In this document: piece by piece, positions 23,569-31,106 of the stretch
How positions within the stretch are numbered: position 1 is the stretch's first letter
Layout of the letters: every line of letters starts with the position of its first letter
DNA from: Stictocephala bisonia
Taxonomy: Eukaryota; Arthropoda; Insecta; Hemiptera; Membracidae
Length of the DNA stretch: 64,000 nucleotides
Reading direction: 5' to 3'
NCBI GenBank assembly: GCA_035578905.1
Contig: JAQJVL010000681.1
Coordinates: 310,001 to 374,000 of the forward strand
The notes under the pieces: generated by a model
Databases searched by the model: none
Seen by the model: the letters and a program-made list of their open reading frames with translations, nothing else
What the model was told of the DNA's origin: nothing
Made by a program: the position numbers and the translations under genes

Positions 23569-23758
23569 ATATCACATTATTATTACTATAACGCCAAAAG
23601 AACTGGTGTTTGGTGCGGCATTTGCAACAGACGTTGTAGAAGTCACCTTCTTGATCTCTCACCAAATTGACACAGTACGCTGATTTCTTACATGGTTCAC
23701 ATTGACGGTATTTTTTTAGCAGAGGTCCAGCAGAGGTTCCATCGCAAGATGCTTCCAT
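23555..23758 (-). CDS. small Cys-rich zinc-finger-like protein, 67 aa
   Basis: The frame starts at an ATG at 23758 (an upstream in-frame TTG at 23842 is less likely) and ends in TAG/TAA-type stop at 23555. Seven Cys are spaced CEPC, then AYC, then NVCCKC, followed by a Lys-His and an aromatic FFW, which fits a small treble-clef or knuckle zinc site. No family is recognised. The last third is repeated in tandem downstream. It could be the last exon of a longer gene rather than a complete protein. It lies in the viral block and faces the paralogue relic at 23850-24060. Confidence 0.45.
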   Translation of the reverse strand: MEASCDGTSAGPLLKKYRQCEPCKKSAYCVNLVRDQEGDFYNVCCKCRTKHQFFWRYSNNNVICGHE

Positions 23759-23849
23759 CGTTCCTTGAACCGGTCTGTTTCTCTTAGAGATCCTTTCACT
23801 GCTGAGCGTCTTAGCATACGTATTAGTCCTCGAAATTATCAATATAAAT

Positions 23850-24060
23850 TGGCGTGAAACGAAGTCACGGTGGAGAAACGAAGCTGAATGGTTCTGTCGA
23901 TATTCAGAACGGATCTGTCCGTGGCCTGTCTGCCGATTGTACGAATTGTCCTGATGAGACTGTTGAGGGCAGCCCCGGTAAGAATCGTGCGGTTGTCCTC
24001 TAGGTAAGAATATTTATGCCGCGACTCCCTGTACTCTGGTACGGACTTGGTAGTTATCAC
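23850..24060 (-). pseudogene. broken paralogue of the Gln-rich gene at 35988
   Basis: Read on the minus strand, this segment matches the DNA of 36180-36400 closely, including SYNRQTG and SEYRQNHS at protein level, but with a TAA and frame changes that leave only disjoint pieces. Upstream (24060-24270) it also matches, inverted, the promoter region 35630-35805 of that gene, with an internal deletion joining promoter to mid-gene. It is a truncated, decayed duplicate. Confidence 0.75.
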
Positions 24061-24275
24061 ACTGTTGTGTGGTATTTATACCCACTCAGTCCTCCTCCCT
24101 TTCTTGCGCGAGATTTTTATTTTACAAAGTACACTGCCTTCGGGTTCCCGATTCACATTTTACAAAGTCTATTGACATCGTGTCTCCCATCCGACGGCCA
24201 GAATCTGTGTAAAGTCGATCGTTTTCCTGATTCAAAAAACATGCATTGTGGTTTTCTGGTCTGCTAGTCACCTGA
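24061..24275 (-). promoter_or_regulatory. duplicated promoter region, inverted copy
   Basis: Minus strand reads TATAAATACC near 24080-24070, preceded by TCTCGCGCAAG-like sequence and GGGAACCCGAAGGCAG. The same order is found on the plus strand at 35690-35802. It shows that promoter and gene were copied together. Confidence 0.6.
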
Positions 24276-24410
24276 GGACAGAGGGCGTATTTGGTGTGAT
24301 AGAGACAACAGTGGTGTCCTTGGGTTTGGTGTTAGGACATCCAATCGGGTAACCGATGTTCACCCCAATCGGCATACCGATTCCGTTTTACTTTGCAAAA
24401 AAAATGAATA

Positions 24411-24425
24411 GCTACTATATATATA
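24411..24425 (+). promoter_or_regulatory. TATA box of the 168-aa ORF
   Basis: CTATATATATAGCT about 85 bp before the ATG at 24506. Confidence 0.6.
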
Positions 24426-24505
24426 GCTACACGAACGCCTCACAAGTCAGTTCCTGAGGTGTGAGCACTGTGTTAAGGTGTTCCGACGTTATAGAAAACT
24501 ACAAT

Positions 24506-25012
24506 ATGTCAGGAGGGCGCCACTACAGTCGGACCTGTGCCTGTACCACGGCTATGATATTATTAGAGCAGTTGGAGTCTGGCCACCGGCTGGAATTTCC
24601 CAACGTGATGAGACGAATCAGCCAGCTGATCAATCTACGTTTGAAACAACAACGTGTGCCAGCGGACAAGGTGACAAGAAGGCGAATAATGTCTCCTCAG
24701 ACGGATGTTCGTTGCAGTACCACTCCAGCGTGGCGCGTCTCTCGAATACAAGAGGATGGTGTAGCCAACAATCCCGGTCACAGAACAGGCCAGGTCTTCT
24801 CACCACCGGAATCGCGTGAAAGAAGACCGACGTCACCAACCTATACACCTGCTTCTCCGTCTTATCCAGGGACTAGTAACACGATAGAGGAGGAAGTCGT
24901 TGAACTCTATGATGATGACATGTCAGAACACGAAATTCAAGACGACGTGACCGACCATGGACTCCACGACGATGAGTCAAACCATAGATCCTTATCTATA
25001 GAGACTCGTTGA
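24506..25012 (+). CDS. viral-type disordered protein, 168 aa, unknown function
   Basis: ATG at 24506 is the first after the TATA box; GTG at 24461 is in frame but upstream of the likely start. The N-terminal half (about residues 5-60) is basic and helical with four Cys. The middle is Ser/Pro-rich, and residues about 110-125 contain SPTYTPASPSYPG, similar to two heptads of the RNA polymerase II C-terminal domain. The C-terminal 40 residues are strongly acidic with repeated Asp-Asp-His/Asp-Glu pairs. Such a basic-to-acidic layout suits a regulatory or tegument-type protein, but this is inference. It lies between CRE iterons and the conserved tail module at 25130. Confidence 0.55.
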   Translation: MSGGRHYSRTCACTTAMILLEQLESGHRLEFPNVMRRISQLINLRLKQQRVPADKVTRRRIMSPQTDVRCSTTPAWRVSRIQEDGVANNPGHRTGQVFSPPESRERRPTSPTYTPASPSYPGTSNTIEEEVVELYDDDMSEHEIQDDVTDHGLHDDESNHRSLSIETR

Positions 25013-25129
25013 TGCAAGGTTCTCAGCCTTCAATCAAGTATGATGGCAAACTTTGTGTATAACTTTTATTCTGTTATAATTTGATAATACCTTAGTATGT
25101 CAAATATAAATATACTCTCTATACAAATG

Positions 25130-25370
25130 TGTTTTTATAAACCCTTTAGTGCCAAGAATGGCATTTAGGACTAACGATGACTTATTACATTTAATTGGAC
25201 TTTCTAATCTCCCCTACGATTTCAGTGTTGTCTCATCTCTGGAGACTAGACAAAATCTTATAAGGACTTGTGAACCAAATCCAGTAAAAGGTAGACGCAC
25301 TGGGCGACAAGCCCTGTAAAACATTTTTTTTTTAAATTTCCCTGTGAGATCCGTCGGAAGGAAAATAAAT
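25130..25370. repeat. conserved tail module plus one iteron, copy 2
   Basis: Motifs in the same order as 22190-22440: CTTTAGTGCCAAGAATGGCA, TTACATTTA, CTTATAAGGACTTG, CCAGTAAAAGGTAGACGCAC, then GAGATCCGTCGGA. The CRE is absent from this copy. Confidence 0.65.
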
Positions 25371-25507
25371 GGAGTTACGAAAATGTAATAACAAGAGTTT
25401 TATTAGAAAACACTACAACTAACTGTGGAATCCGTGTACATTAATAAAGATAACAGAGCTTTTGCGTACACTATATTGACATTTCGACGGATAGACATCA
25501 GTAAACT

Positions 25508-26860
25508 CTAGGGTATGCATGACAGTAACAGCTTTTTTTTGAGTTTTTTCTTTTCTTGGTTCGGCTTGACAACCACTCCTTCACAGTTCGTACTCTCAGA
25601 CGACGGTTTCCTGTTAAAATATACATCACTGTCTGTAGCCAGAACGTCTAAGGATTTATAGGTGTCAGGTTGGTCACTGAACAGTCGTTTCTTACGCTTA
25701 CTTTGGCGTACGTCGACCATGTGGTGTATCGAGTCGATCCGTCTGTTCTGACGCTCGATACTGCCCATCAGCTGTTCCATCTTAACGGACAGATCGTCTA
25801 ATTTTGTCTGGTCAGACGCTACTGTATTGTAAACAATGTCCGTTTCACAGCGATTCGCAATACTGGGTTCTACGCCGGTTTGACAGCTCTCGGTGTTCAA
25901 TGGATGCCGCCCGATGTTATTTGGCAACGAGCGATATATATCAGAGTGATTGTGGATAATTGGCATCGACGGGGGCATCGGAGTACGTACTGGGATAGAG
26001 TACGTGGGTCTCGCGTGGTGAGGTGAATTGTTGAACGAAACTCGTCTCCCGTAATAGTGGTGTGCCGTCGGTGGGGTTGGGCTCCGCCCTGGGCTACTGT
26101 AGTTATTAAATTGCTGAAAATGATCCGCGTATGGCGATCCTTCTAAATGCTGTGAATACCTGTGGCCGTAGCTTGTGGCGGTGTTTTGGAGGTTTGTCTT
26201 GTTGAAATTATTGACTCCAGTGTACAACCGAGTATCGGGCACAGAACATATGGTGTTCGTGGTGTAGACTTCACTATGTTTATTTGTCGTCGTGTACAGT
26301 ACATTATCGGGAACGTCGTCTTCTTTGTTTCCATTTGTAGTAACGCGTTCATTTAGAAGGGCATGACCTGTGGCCGGTCGTAAGGGGATATAATCTTGGT
26401 CCTCTGATAGGTTCTCACGACTATGTTGATCTTTCACCTCTCCATAATCCTTTATCGAATAATCGCCTTTCGTTCGCAAGGGTGTAAAATGATGTTTAGG
26501 GTCCTCTGGTATATTCTCGTAGTTACCGCGGTGACCGTTCATTTCCACATAATCCTCTTCCAAATCACCTTTAATACTGGCCGATGACATTCGTACGTAG
26601 TCTTCTTCTCCCTCCTTTTCCTCTTCTTCCCTTATCACGAGATCTCGCAGCTCTTCCAGTGCCCTGGTGAAGGTGGTGTTCTTTGTCAGACCGTTGGTCG
26701 CACTAACGGCATTCTGTGGGTTCGGGTACAAAGTTATCTGTGTCAAAGGCGTATGTATTGGATCGCCATGGACCGTTGCAGAGGGCGACGAAGATACGGA
26801 TGGTCTAGCCGTGTCGGTGAATGTAGTAAGCGGAAGCCGACGATCTCTTTCTGCAGTCAT
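25508..26860 (-). CDS. 450-aa disordered protein with tandem tyrosine motifs, coiled coil and NLS
   Basis: ATG at 26858-26860, single uninterrupted frame. Residues 75-160 are acidic and carry EEDYVRM (Tyr88), EEDYVEM (Tyr104), NYENI (Tyr114), DYGEV (Tyr139) and DYIPL (Tyr157). Two fit YxxM, the motif bound by PI3-kinase p85 SH2 domains when phosphorylated. Residues 230-330 are Pro/Tyr/His/Ser-rich. Residues 351-382 form a likely coiled coil (LDDLSVKMEQLMGSIERQN), followed by KRKKR (388-392) as a nuclear signal. The C-terminus is Lys-rich with a hydrophobic end. A scaffold/assembly-type protein would also have a coiled coil and low-complexity body, so that is an alternative. It is divergent from the DNA polymerase gene, sharing the 26.86-27.30 kb region as promoter. 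Confidence 0.65.
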   Translation of the reverse strand: MTAERDRRLPLTTFTDTARPSVSSSPSATVHGDPIHTPLTQITLYPNPQNAVSATNGLTKNTTFTRALEELRDLVIREEEEKEGEEDYVRMSSASIKGDLEEDYVEMNGHRGNYENIPEDPKHHFTPLRTKGDYSIKDYGEVKDQHSRENLSEDQDYIPLRPATGHALLNERVTTNGNKEDDVPDNVLYTTTNKHSEVYTTNTICSVPDTRLYTGVNNFNKTNLQNTATSYGHRYSQHLEGSPYADHFQQFNNYSSPGRSPTPPTAHHYYGRRVSFNNSPHHARPTYSIPVRTPMPPSMPIIHNHSDIYRSLPNNIGRHPLNTESCQTGVEPSIANRCETDIVYNTVASDQTKLDDLSVKMEQLMGSIERQNRRIDSIHHMVDVRQSKRKKRLFSDQPDTYKSLDVLATDSDVYFNRKPSSESTNCEGVVVKPNQEKKKLKKKLLLSCIP

Positions 26861-27258
26861 TATTCTAACGAATAGGTTTTACGTTATTCTGTCGAGTACC
26901 AAAGCCCTGTGTTTCCACCGGTGCTGGCTTGGCGTGAGAGTGAAAAAAAAGACGTAGTGTATTAAAATATGAAGAGAGATTCGTCTATTGCTCACCGCGT
27001 CAGGTCTAGGACTGAAGTTGGCGGTCGAACCGTTGCTAAGTGATGGGTGGTTGGTTAGAAGCCCTTTGGTTCAAAACATATTCATTTCCAAGAATCCCAA
27101 AGACTATGGTCAGCGGTTTCCATCGTACTCATTTGAACGTCGTTCCATCGAGAGAACCGAGAGTCCACAACTAAAAGAAAAACCCTGAATGCTTTTTCTT
27201 CTAAGGTTCATGTTTCGTTCTGTTACGAGGGCCTTTAGAGGAGGAGGAGTAGGGGGGG
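26861..27258. other. intergenic region between divergent viral genes
   Basis: It separates the 450-aa gene from the polymerase gene. A 66-codon frame (26988-27188) is present, but it lies upstream of the polymerase TATA box and has no similarity I recognise, so I do not call it. Confidence 0.45.
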
Positions 27259-27267
27259 TGTATATAA
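27259..27267 (+). promoter_or_regulatory. TATA box of the DNA polymerase gene
   Basis: GTATATAAAAGG, about 40 bp before the ATG at 27303. It decides the start: in-frame codons upstream from 27189 lie before and within the box and are not translated. Confidence 0.8.
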
Positions 27268-27302
27268 AAGGCCGCGTGTACCACAGACGAATAAGTAAAG
27301 TG

Positions 27303-30300
27303 ATGGAACCGTTCTACTATCTACACGCTGATGTCGACTGTGGTCCATGTGACAGTAGAAAATCACTGGCTTCTCAAGGCTGTAGTAGGAACCGTCCACC
27401 GGTAACGTCAACCAGTCTCTCGGTATTCGGAAAAGATGCCAGGGGCCGATCAGTCATTGTTCGAATACTTGGGTACAGGATACGTTTCTACGTGTCCTTC
27501 AAGAACCTACAAGTATGCGAGTACTGTTGCGTCCATTTGTTACAAAACACCAACCGACGCGTAGTACGGATTAAGACCGTGACCGAATGCAAGAGCATGC
27601 TTTTGGACAAAGATCATCAAACGTCTGATTCAGACAACTATGCAGACACTACTCTGACTAACGTAGTTTGTATTGAGGTCAGAACACGATCCGACGTCTC
27701 GAGGGTGATTCAAGAGATAGATGAGTCCGCCTACCGTTTTTACGAGGAAAGAAACTCGATTGAGGAATACAAGTCTTCTGTAAACTACTACCAGTCCAAC
27801 ATGGACGTGATAATAGCGGCCACCAGACACTTGGGATTGGACCCGTGCCGTTGGTGTCTGTTCGATACGAGTCGATGTTCGTTGTCGACGCAAAGTTACG
27901 TCGTCGGCCGAGAGTATTTATATTATAATACAGGAAAGAGCGAGGTCACTGGATTGTTCACCGTGTCCGCGCCCCAAGGTTCGGTTCTTCCGTCCCTACA
28001 TCCACACGTGAAAATATTATCTTTCGACATCGAGTGTCTTTCCTCGAGTGTGGAAACGATGCCTGACGCCACCAGAGATTGTATCATACAGATATCATCA
28101 GTCGTATCGGCCGACGCTCTGGGCCGTAGCAAACTATCAACAGTGCTGAAAGAAGGCGATCGCCATCAGCCCGAGGGCCACCTTTTTTCCCGCCACCTCT
28201 TTACAACAGGCGGTGCCTGTGATCCGATCGACGGTGGTGCTGTACAGATACACGAGTGTAAGACAGAAGCCGAACTGTTGAGGGGTTTTATCGACCACGT
28301 GCACGCTGAAGACCCCGACATAGTTACCGGCTACAACATCTGCTCTTTCGATCTTCCCTACCTATTCGCACGTATCGAGATCTACGGTATAAACGCTGAT
28401 CTGGGCAGAGGGAAAAGCAAGGCGACGTGCAAGAAGAGTGGCTATGAAGTCGTGCGTCAATATACTTCGTGTCTGCCGAAACAATATCAGATTCACATAC
28501 CAGGACGCGTGGTGTTCGACCTGTACACGCACGTGCGCAAAGAGGTCACACTGCGTTCGTACACGTTGAATAACGTGTCAGACCATTTCTTAGGGAAGAA
28601 GAAAGACGATGTGAGCTACCGAGAGATCCCTACGTTGTACAACGGTGACGCCCGCACACGTGCTCGCCTTGGACAGTATTGCGTCAAAGATGCCCAACTG
28701 GTGCTGGAGTTGGCGTTCAAAACACAGACGTTCGTACACGCGCTTGAGCGGTGTAAAGTGTTCCGTACTATGCTACAGTACACTGTGGAACGAGGCCAAC
28801 AGGTCAAGTTCTATTCTATGTTGTTGGCTTGGTGTTCTGAGCGCAAAATACTGGTAAATGACATCACTACAATTGTAAACTTAAAAAGGGACGCTGTGAA
28901 AACAAAACGTAGACGACGAGAGCAAGAGGAACATCAAAGTAGCAAGAGGGTTAAAGTGGATTTCACGAGTACGGATACAACACAAATAGATCGCACGGAT
29001 TGCCACAGCGAAAAATGTAGTGAAGAGGAGGAGGATTCATCGTCGTCGTTGGACGAACGAGAAACTACCGCAGGATTGGTAGTAAAGAACCGACGTAGGA
29101 AGAGGTCACTGCACGAAATCCGTCTCGCGAAGGGAGGAGGATCATCGGAACGGGCCGTCGGATACGAAGGTGCTACCGTTTTGGACCCCGTCGTTGGTAT
29201 TTACCACACGCCTGTCATATGTCTGGACTACGCTTCTTTGTATCCTTCGATTATGATCGGCTACAACCTGTGTTTCACCACCTTTGTACGAGACGAACGA
29301 ATGGGGAAAGAACTCGTCGACACCGGTCTAGCCGAGGAGTCACCTCTAGGTCATGTCTTTCTCAAGCGGTCCGTCAAAAAAGGCGTGATACCTTCAATAT
29401 TGGAAATGCTGTTGAAAGAACGAGCCGACGTGCGACGGTCCATGACGGAGCTGCAGGAATCGTCGATAGAGTACAAACTATTGGACGGCCAACAGTCGGC
29501 TCTGAAGATAGCCGCCAACTCGATATACGGTGCCATAGGCTGTTCCGTGAGTATTCTCCATTTTGTCGAAATACCTGCCAGTGTCACAGCGTACGGCCGC
29601 CAACTTATCTTGCGGACAAAGGACCACATTGTGTGTGAATACGAAGGAGCCCGTGTTGTGTATGGAGACACAGACAGCGTGATGGTGAATCTCAGTGGGT
29701 GGGACTCGCGGATGAGAAGGATCTGGGAATGTGCCGGTATCGGCAGAGATATGGCTACGAGCGTTACAAATCTCATCGGTCGTGATCCGATAAAACTGCA
29801 GTTTGAAACGGTCTATCTGCCGTTTTTGCTATGCAGTAAAAAGAGATACGCGGCCAGAGTTTACAGCAATCTGGACAGACTGGCCACGATGGAGAACGCA
29901 GCGGATGCGGAAGCGGCGCTGGCCGCGAGCTTTCCGCCGGTTAAGTACAAAGGACTGCAAGTGGTCCGTCGGGACAATTGCACATTCGCCATCCGAATGA
30001 TGCGATTTGTACTTGAATCGCTAATGGAAGAGACCGGCTGTGTCGTGTCACCGATTGAGCGTATAATGAATGGTCTGCGAGATGAGTTGAAACGTCTGTT
30101 TGCCGGTCACATCGATACGAAGGAATTGGTAATCAGTAAGGAGTGGAAGAAGAGAGGTGCCAGTAACCAGGCGCATGACCACTTGGCCCGGCGAATGCAG
30201 GCACGAGACGCAAACTCCGCACCGTCTATCGGTGATCGCGTGCCGTACGTGATAGTGACTTCGCCGGTCGGTGCAAAACTCTGTGAGCGGGCTGAGAACC

Positions 30301-30560
30301 CGTTGTACGTGGTTGAAAGGGGATTGAAACTGGATTTACTCTACTACGCCGAAAATCAAGTGGCAAAACCGATCGCTGAGCTACTGCACGTCGTTTTGAA
30401 GTATGCAACAAACACCAAGCAGGACATCATGGATATGTTCTGGCCTATAGATGCGCCTAGACGAAAGAGCGACAGACGGAGAAAGCCAGGTGATAAGGTC
30501 TGGACGAGAAAGGCATCGACGGGTAGTCACCTCATAACAGACTATTTCAGAAAAAATTGA
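27303..30560 (+). CDS. family-B DNA polymerase, herpesvirus/delta-like, intact
   Basis: A single open frame of 1,085 aa from the ATG after the TATA box. It replicates viral DNA and has a 3'-5' proofreading exonuclease. Exo I is FDIE (Asp242, Glu244), Exo II is TGYNICSFD (Asp350), and Exo III is YCVKD (Asp463). Polymerase motif A is LDYASLYPSIM (Asp642), followed by a NLC block as in herpesvirus and delta enzymes. Motif B is KIAANSIYGAIG (735-746) and motif C is YGDTDS (Asp789, Asp791). A KKRY motif is at 846-849. Between exonuclease and palm, residues about 530-600, is a charged insert with KTKRRRRE and an acidic/Ser run, probably a flexible loop or nuclear signal. All catalytic residues are present and no stop or frameshift is seen. 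Size and motif order exclude protein-primed polymerases. The malacoherpesvirus-like placement is inference. Confidence 0.93.
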   Translation: MEPFYYLHADVDCGPCDSRKSLASQGCSRNRPPVTSTSLSVFGKDARGRSVIVRILGYRIRFYVSFKNLQVCEYCCVHLLQNTNRRVVRIKTVTECKSMLLDKDHQTSDSDNYADTTLTNVVCIEVRTRSDVSRVIQEIDESAYRFYEERNSIEEYKSSVNYYQSNMDVIIAATRHLGLDPCRWCLFDTSRCSLSTQSYVVGREYLYYNTGKSEVTGLFTVSAPQGSVLPSLHPHVKILSFDIECLSSSVETMPDATRDCIIQISSVVSADALGRSKLSTVLKEGDRHQPEGHLFSRHLFTTGGACDPIDGGAVQIHECKTEAELLRGFIDHVHAEDPDIVTGYNICSFDLPYLFARIEIYGINADLGRGKSKATCKKSGYEVVRQYTSCLPKQYQIHIPGRVVFDLYTHVRKEVTLRSYTLNNVSDHFLGKKKDDVSYREIPTLYNGDARTRARLGQYCVKDAQLVLELAFKTQTFVHALERCKVFRTMLQYTVERGQQVKFYSMLLAWCSERKILVNDITTIVNLKRDAVKTKRRRREQEEHQSSKRVKVDFTSTDTTQIDRTDCHSEKCSEEEEDSSSSLDERETTAGLVVKNRRRKRSLHEIRLAKGGGSSERAVGYEGATVLDPVVGIYHTPVICLDYASLYPSIMIGYNLCFTTFVRDERMGKELVDTGLAEESPLGHVFLKRSVKKGVIPSILEMLLKERADVRRSMTELQESSIEYKLLDGQQSALKIAANSIYGAIGCSVSILHFVEIPASVTAYGRQLILRTKDHIVCEYEGARVVYGDTDSVMVNLSGWDSRMRRIWECAGIGRDMATSVTNLIGRDPIKLQFETVYLPFLLCSKKRYAARVYSNLDRLATMENAADAEAALAASFPPVKYKGLQVVRRDNCTFAIRMMRFVLESLMEETGCVVSPIERIMNGLRDELKRLFAGHIDTKELVISKEWKKRGASNQAHDHLARRMQARDANSAPSIGDRVPYVIVTSPVGAKLCERAENPLYVVERGLKLDLLYYAENQVAKPIAELLHVVLKYATNTKQDIMDMFWPIDAPRRKSDRRRKPGDKVWTRKASTGSHLITDYFRKN

Positions 30561-30629
30561 CAAAACGAATTATTGATATTCCAATGTGCTGCAAAATTTG
30601 TGCCTTTATATTTCCTGCATTTTTAAAAA

Positions 30630-30635
30630 AATAAA
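30630..30635 (+). terminator. polyadenylation signal of the polymerase gene
   Basis: AATAAA about 70 bp after the polymerase stop codon. Confidence 0.6.
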
Positions 30636-30675
30636 CAAACAATTGTCTGAAAACGTGTTTGATCCTATTTCCCTT

Positions 30676-31106
30676 TTTGATCTCTTTTAGTCTTGTAGTA
30701 GACCGTACTCAATCTTCTAATGCAATCGAATGGAAATTGCTCTCTTAGTCTTGTAGTGTGAGAACCCACACTCGATCTTCTAATGTAAGCAACTACAAAT
30801 GGGAATATTGTGTTTCCCTTTGATCTTACGTTTTATAGTAGTGGTAATGTGACCACTAATCAAATGTTTGCTCTACAAATGGAAATTGAGACAGTGCCGG
30901 GAGATAATAAAGAACAGATTTGTAGTGATTTCATGTACTTTATTACAAAGTCATACACATTTACAGGAACTCAAATTATAATTAGTATACAGACATTGTC
31001 TGCTACTGATCGATCCAAAATAACATAATATTTACAAATAAATAAACGACAAAATATTTACAACTTAATGTTACACAATCTCATTTACAGGAACACAAAT
31101 TATAAA
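30676..31106. repeat. short tandem repeats between convergent genes
   Basis: CTTTTAGTCTTGTAGT... CAATCTTCTAATG at 30685-30725 recurs at 30744-30786 with a different middle, about 60 bp apart. TTTACAGGAACTCAAATTAT at 30960 recurs at 31085. An AATAAA on the minus strand near 30940 could serve the SR-rich gene. The 72-codon frame at 30810 is not supported as a gene. Confidence 0.55.

Noticed and set aside
27189..27302. N-terminal extension of the polymerase
   Set aside because: It contains the TATA box; the ATG at 27303 is the first after it.
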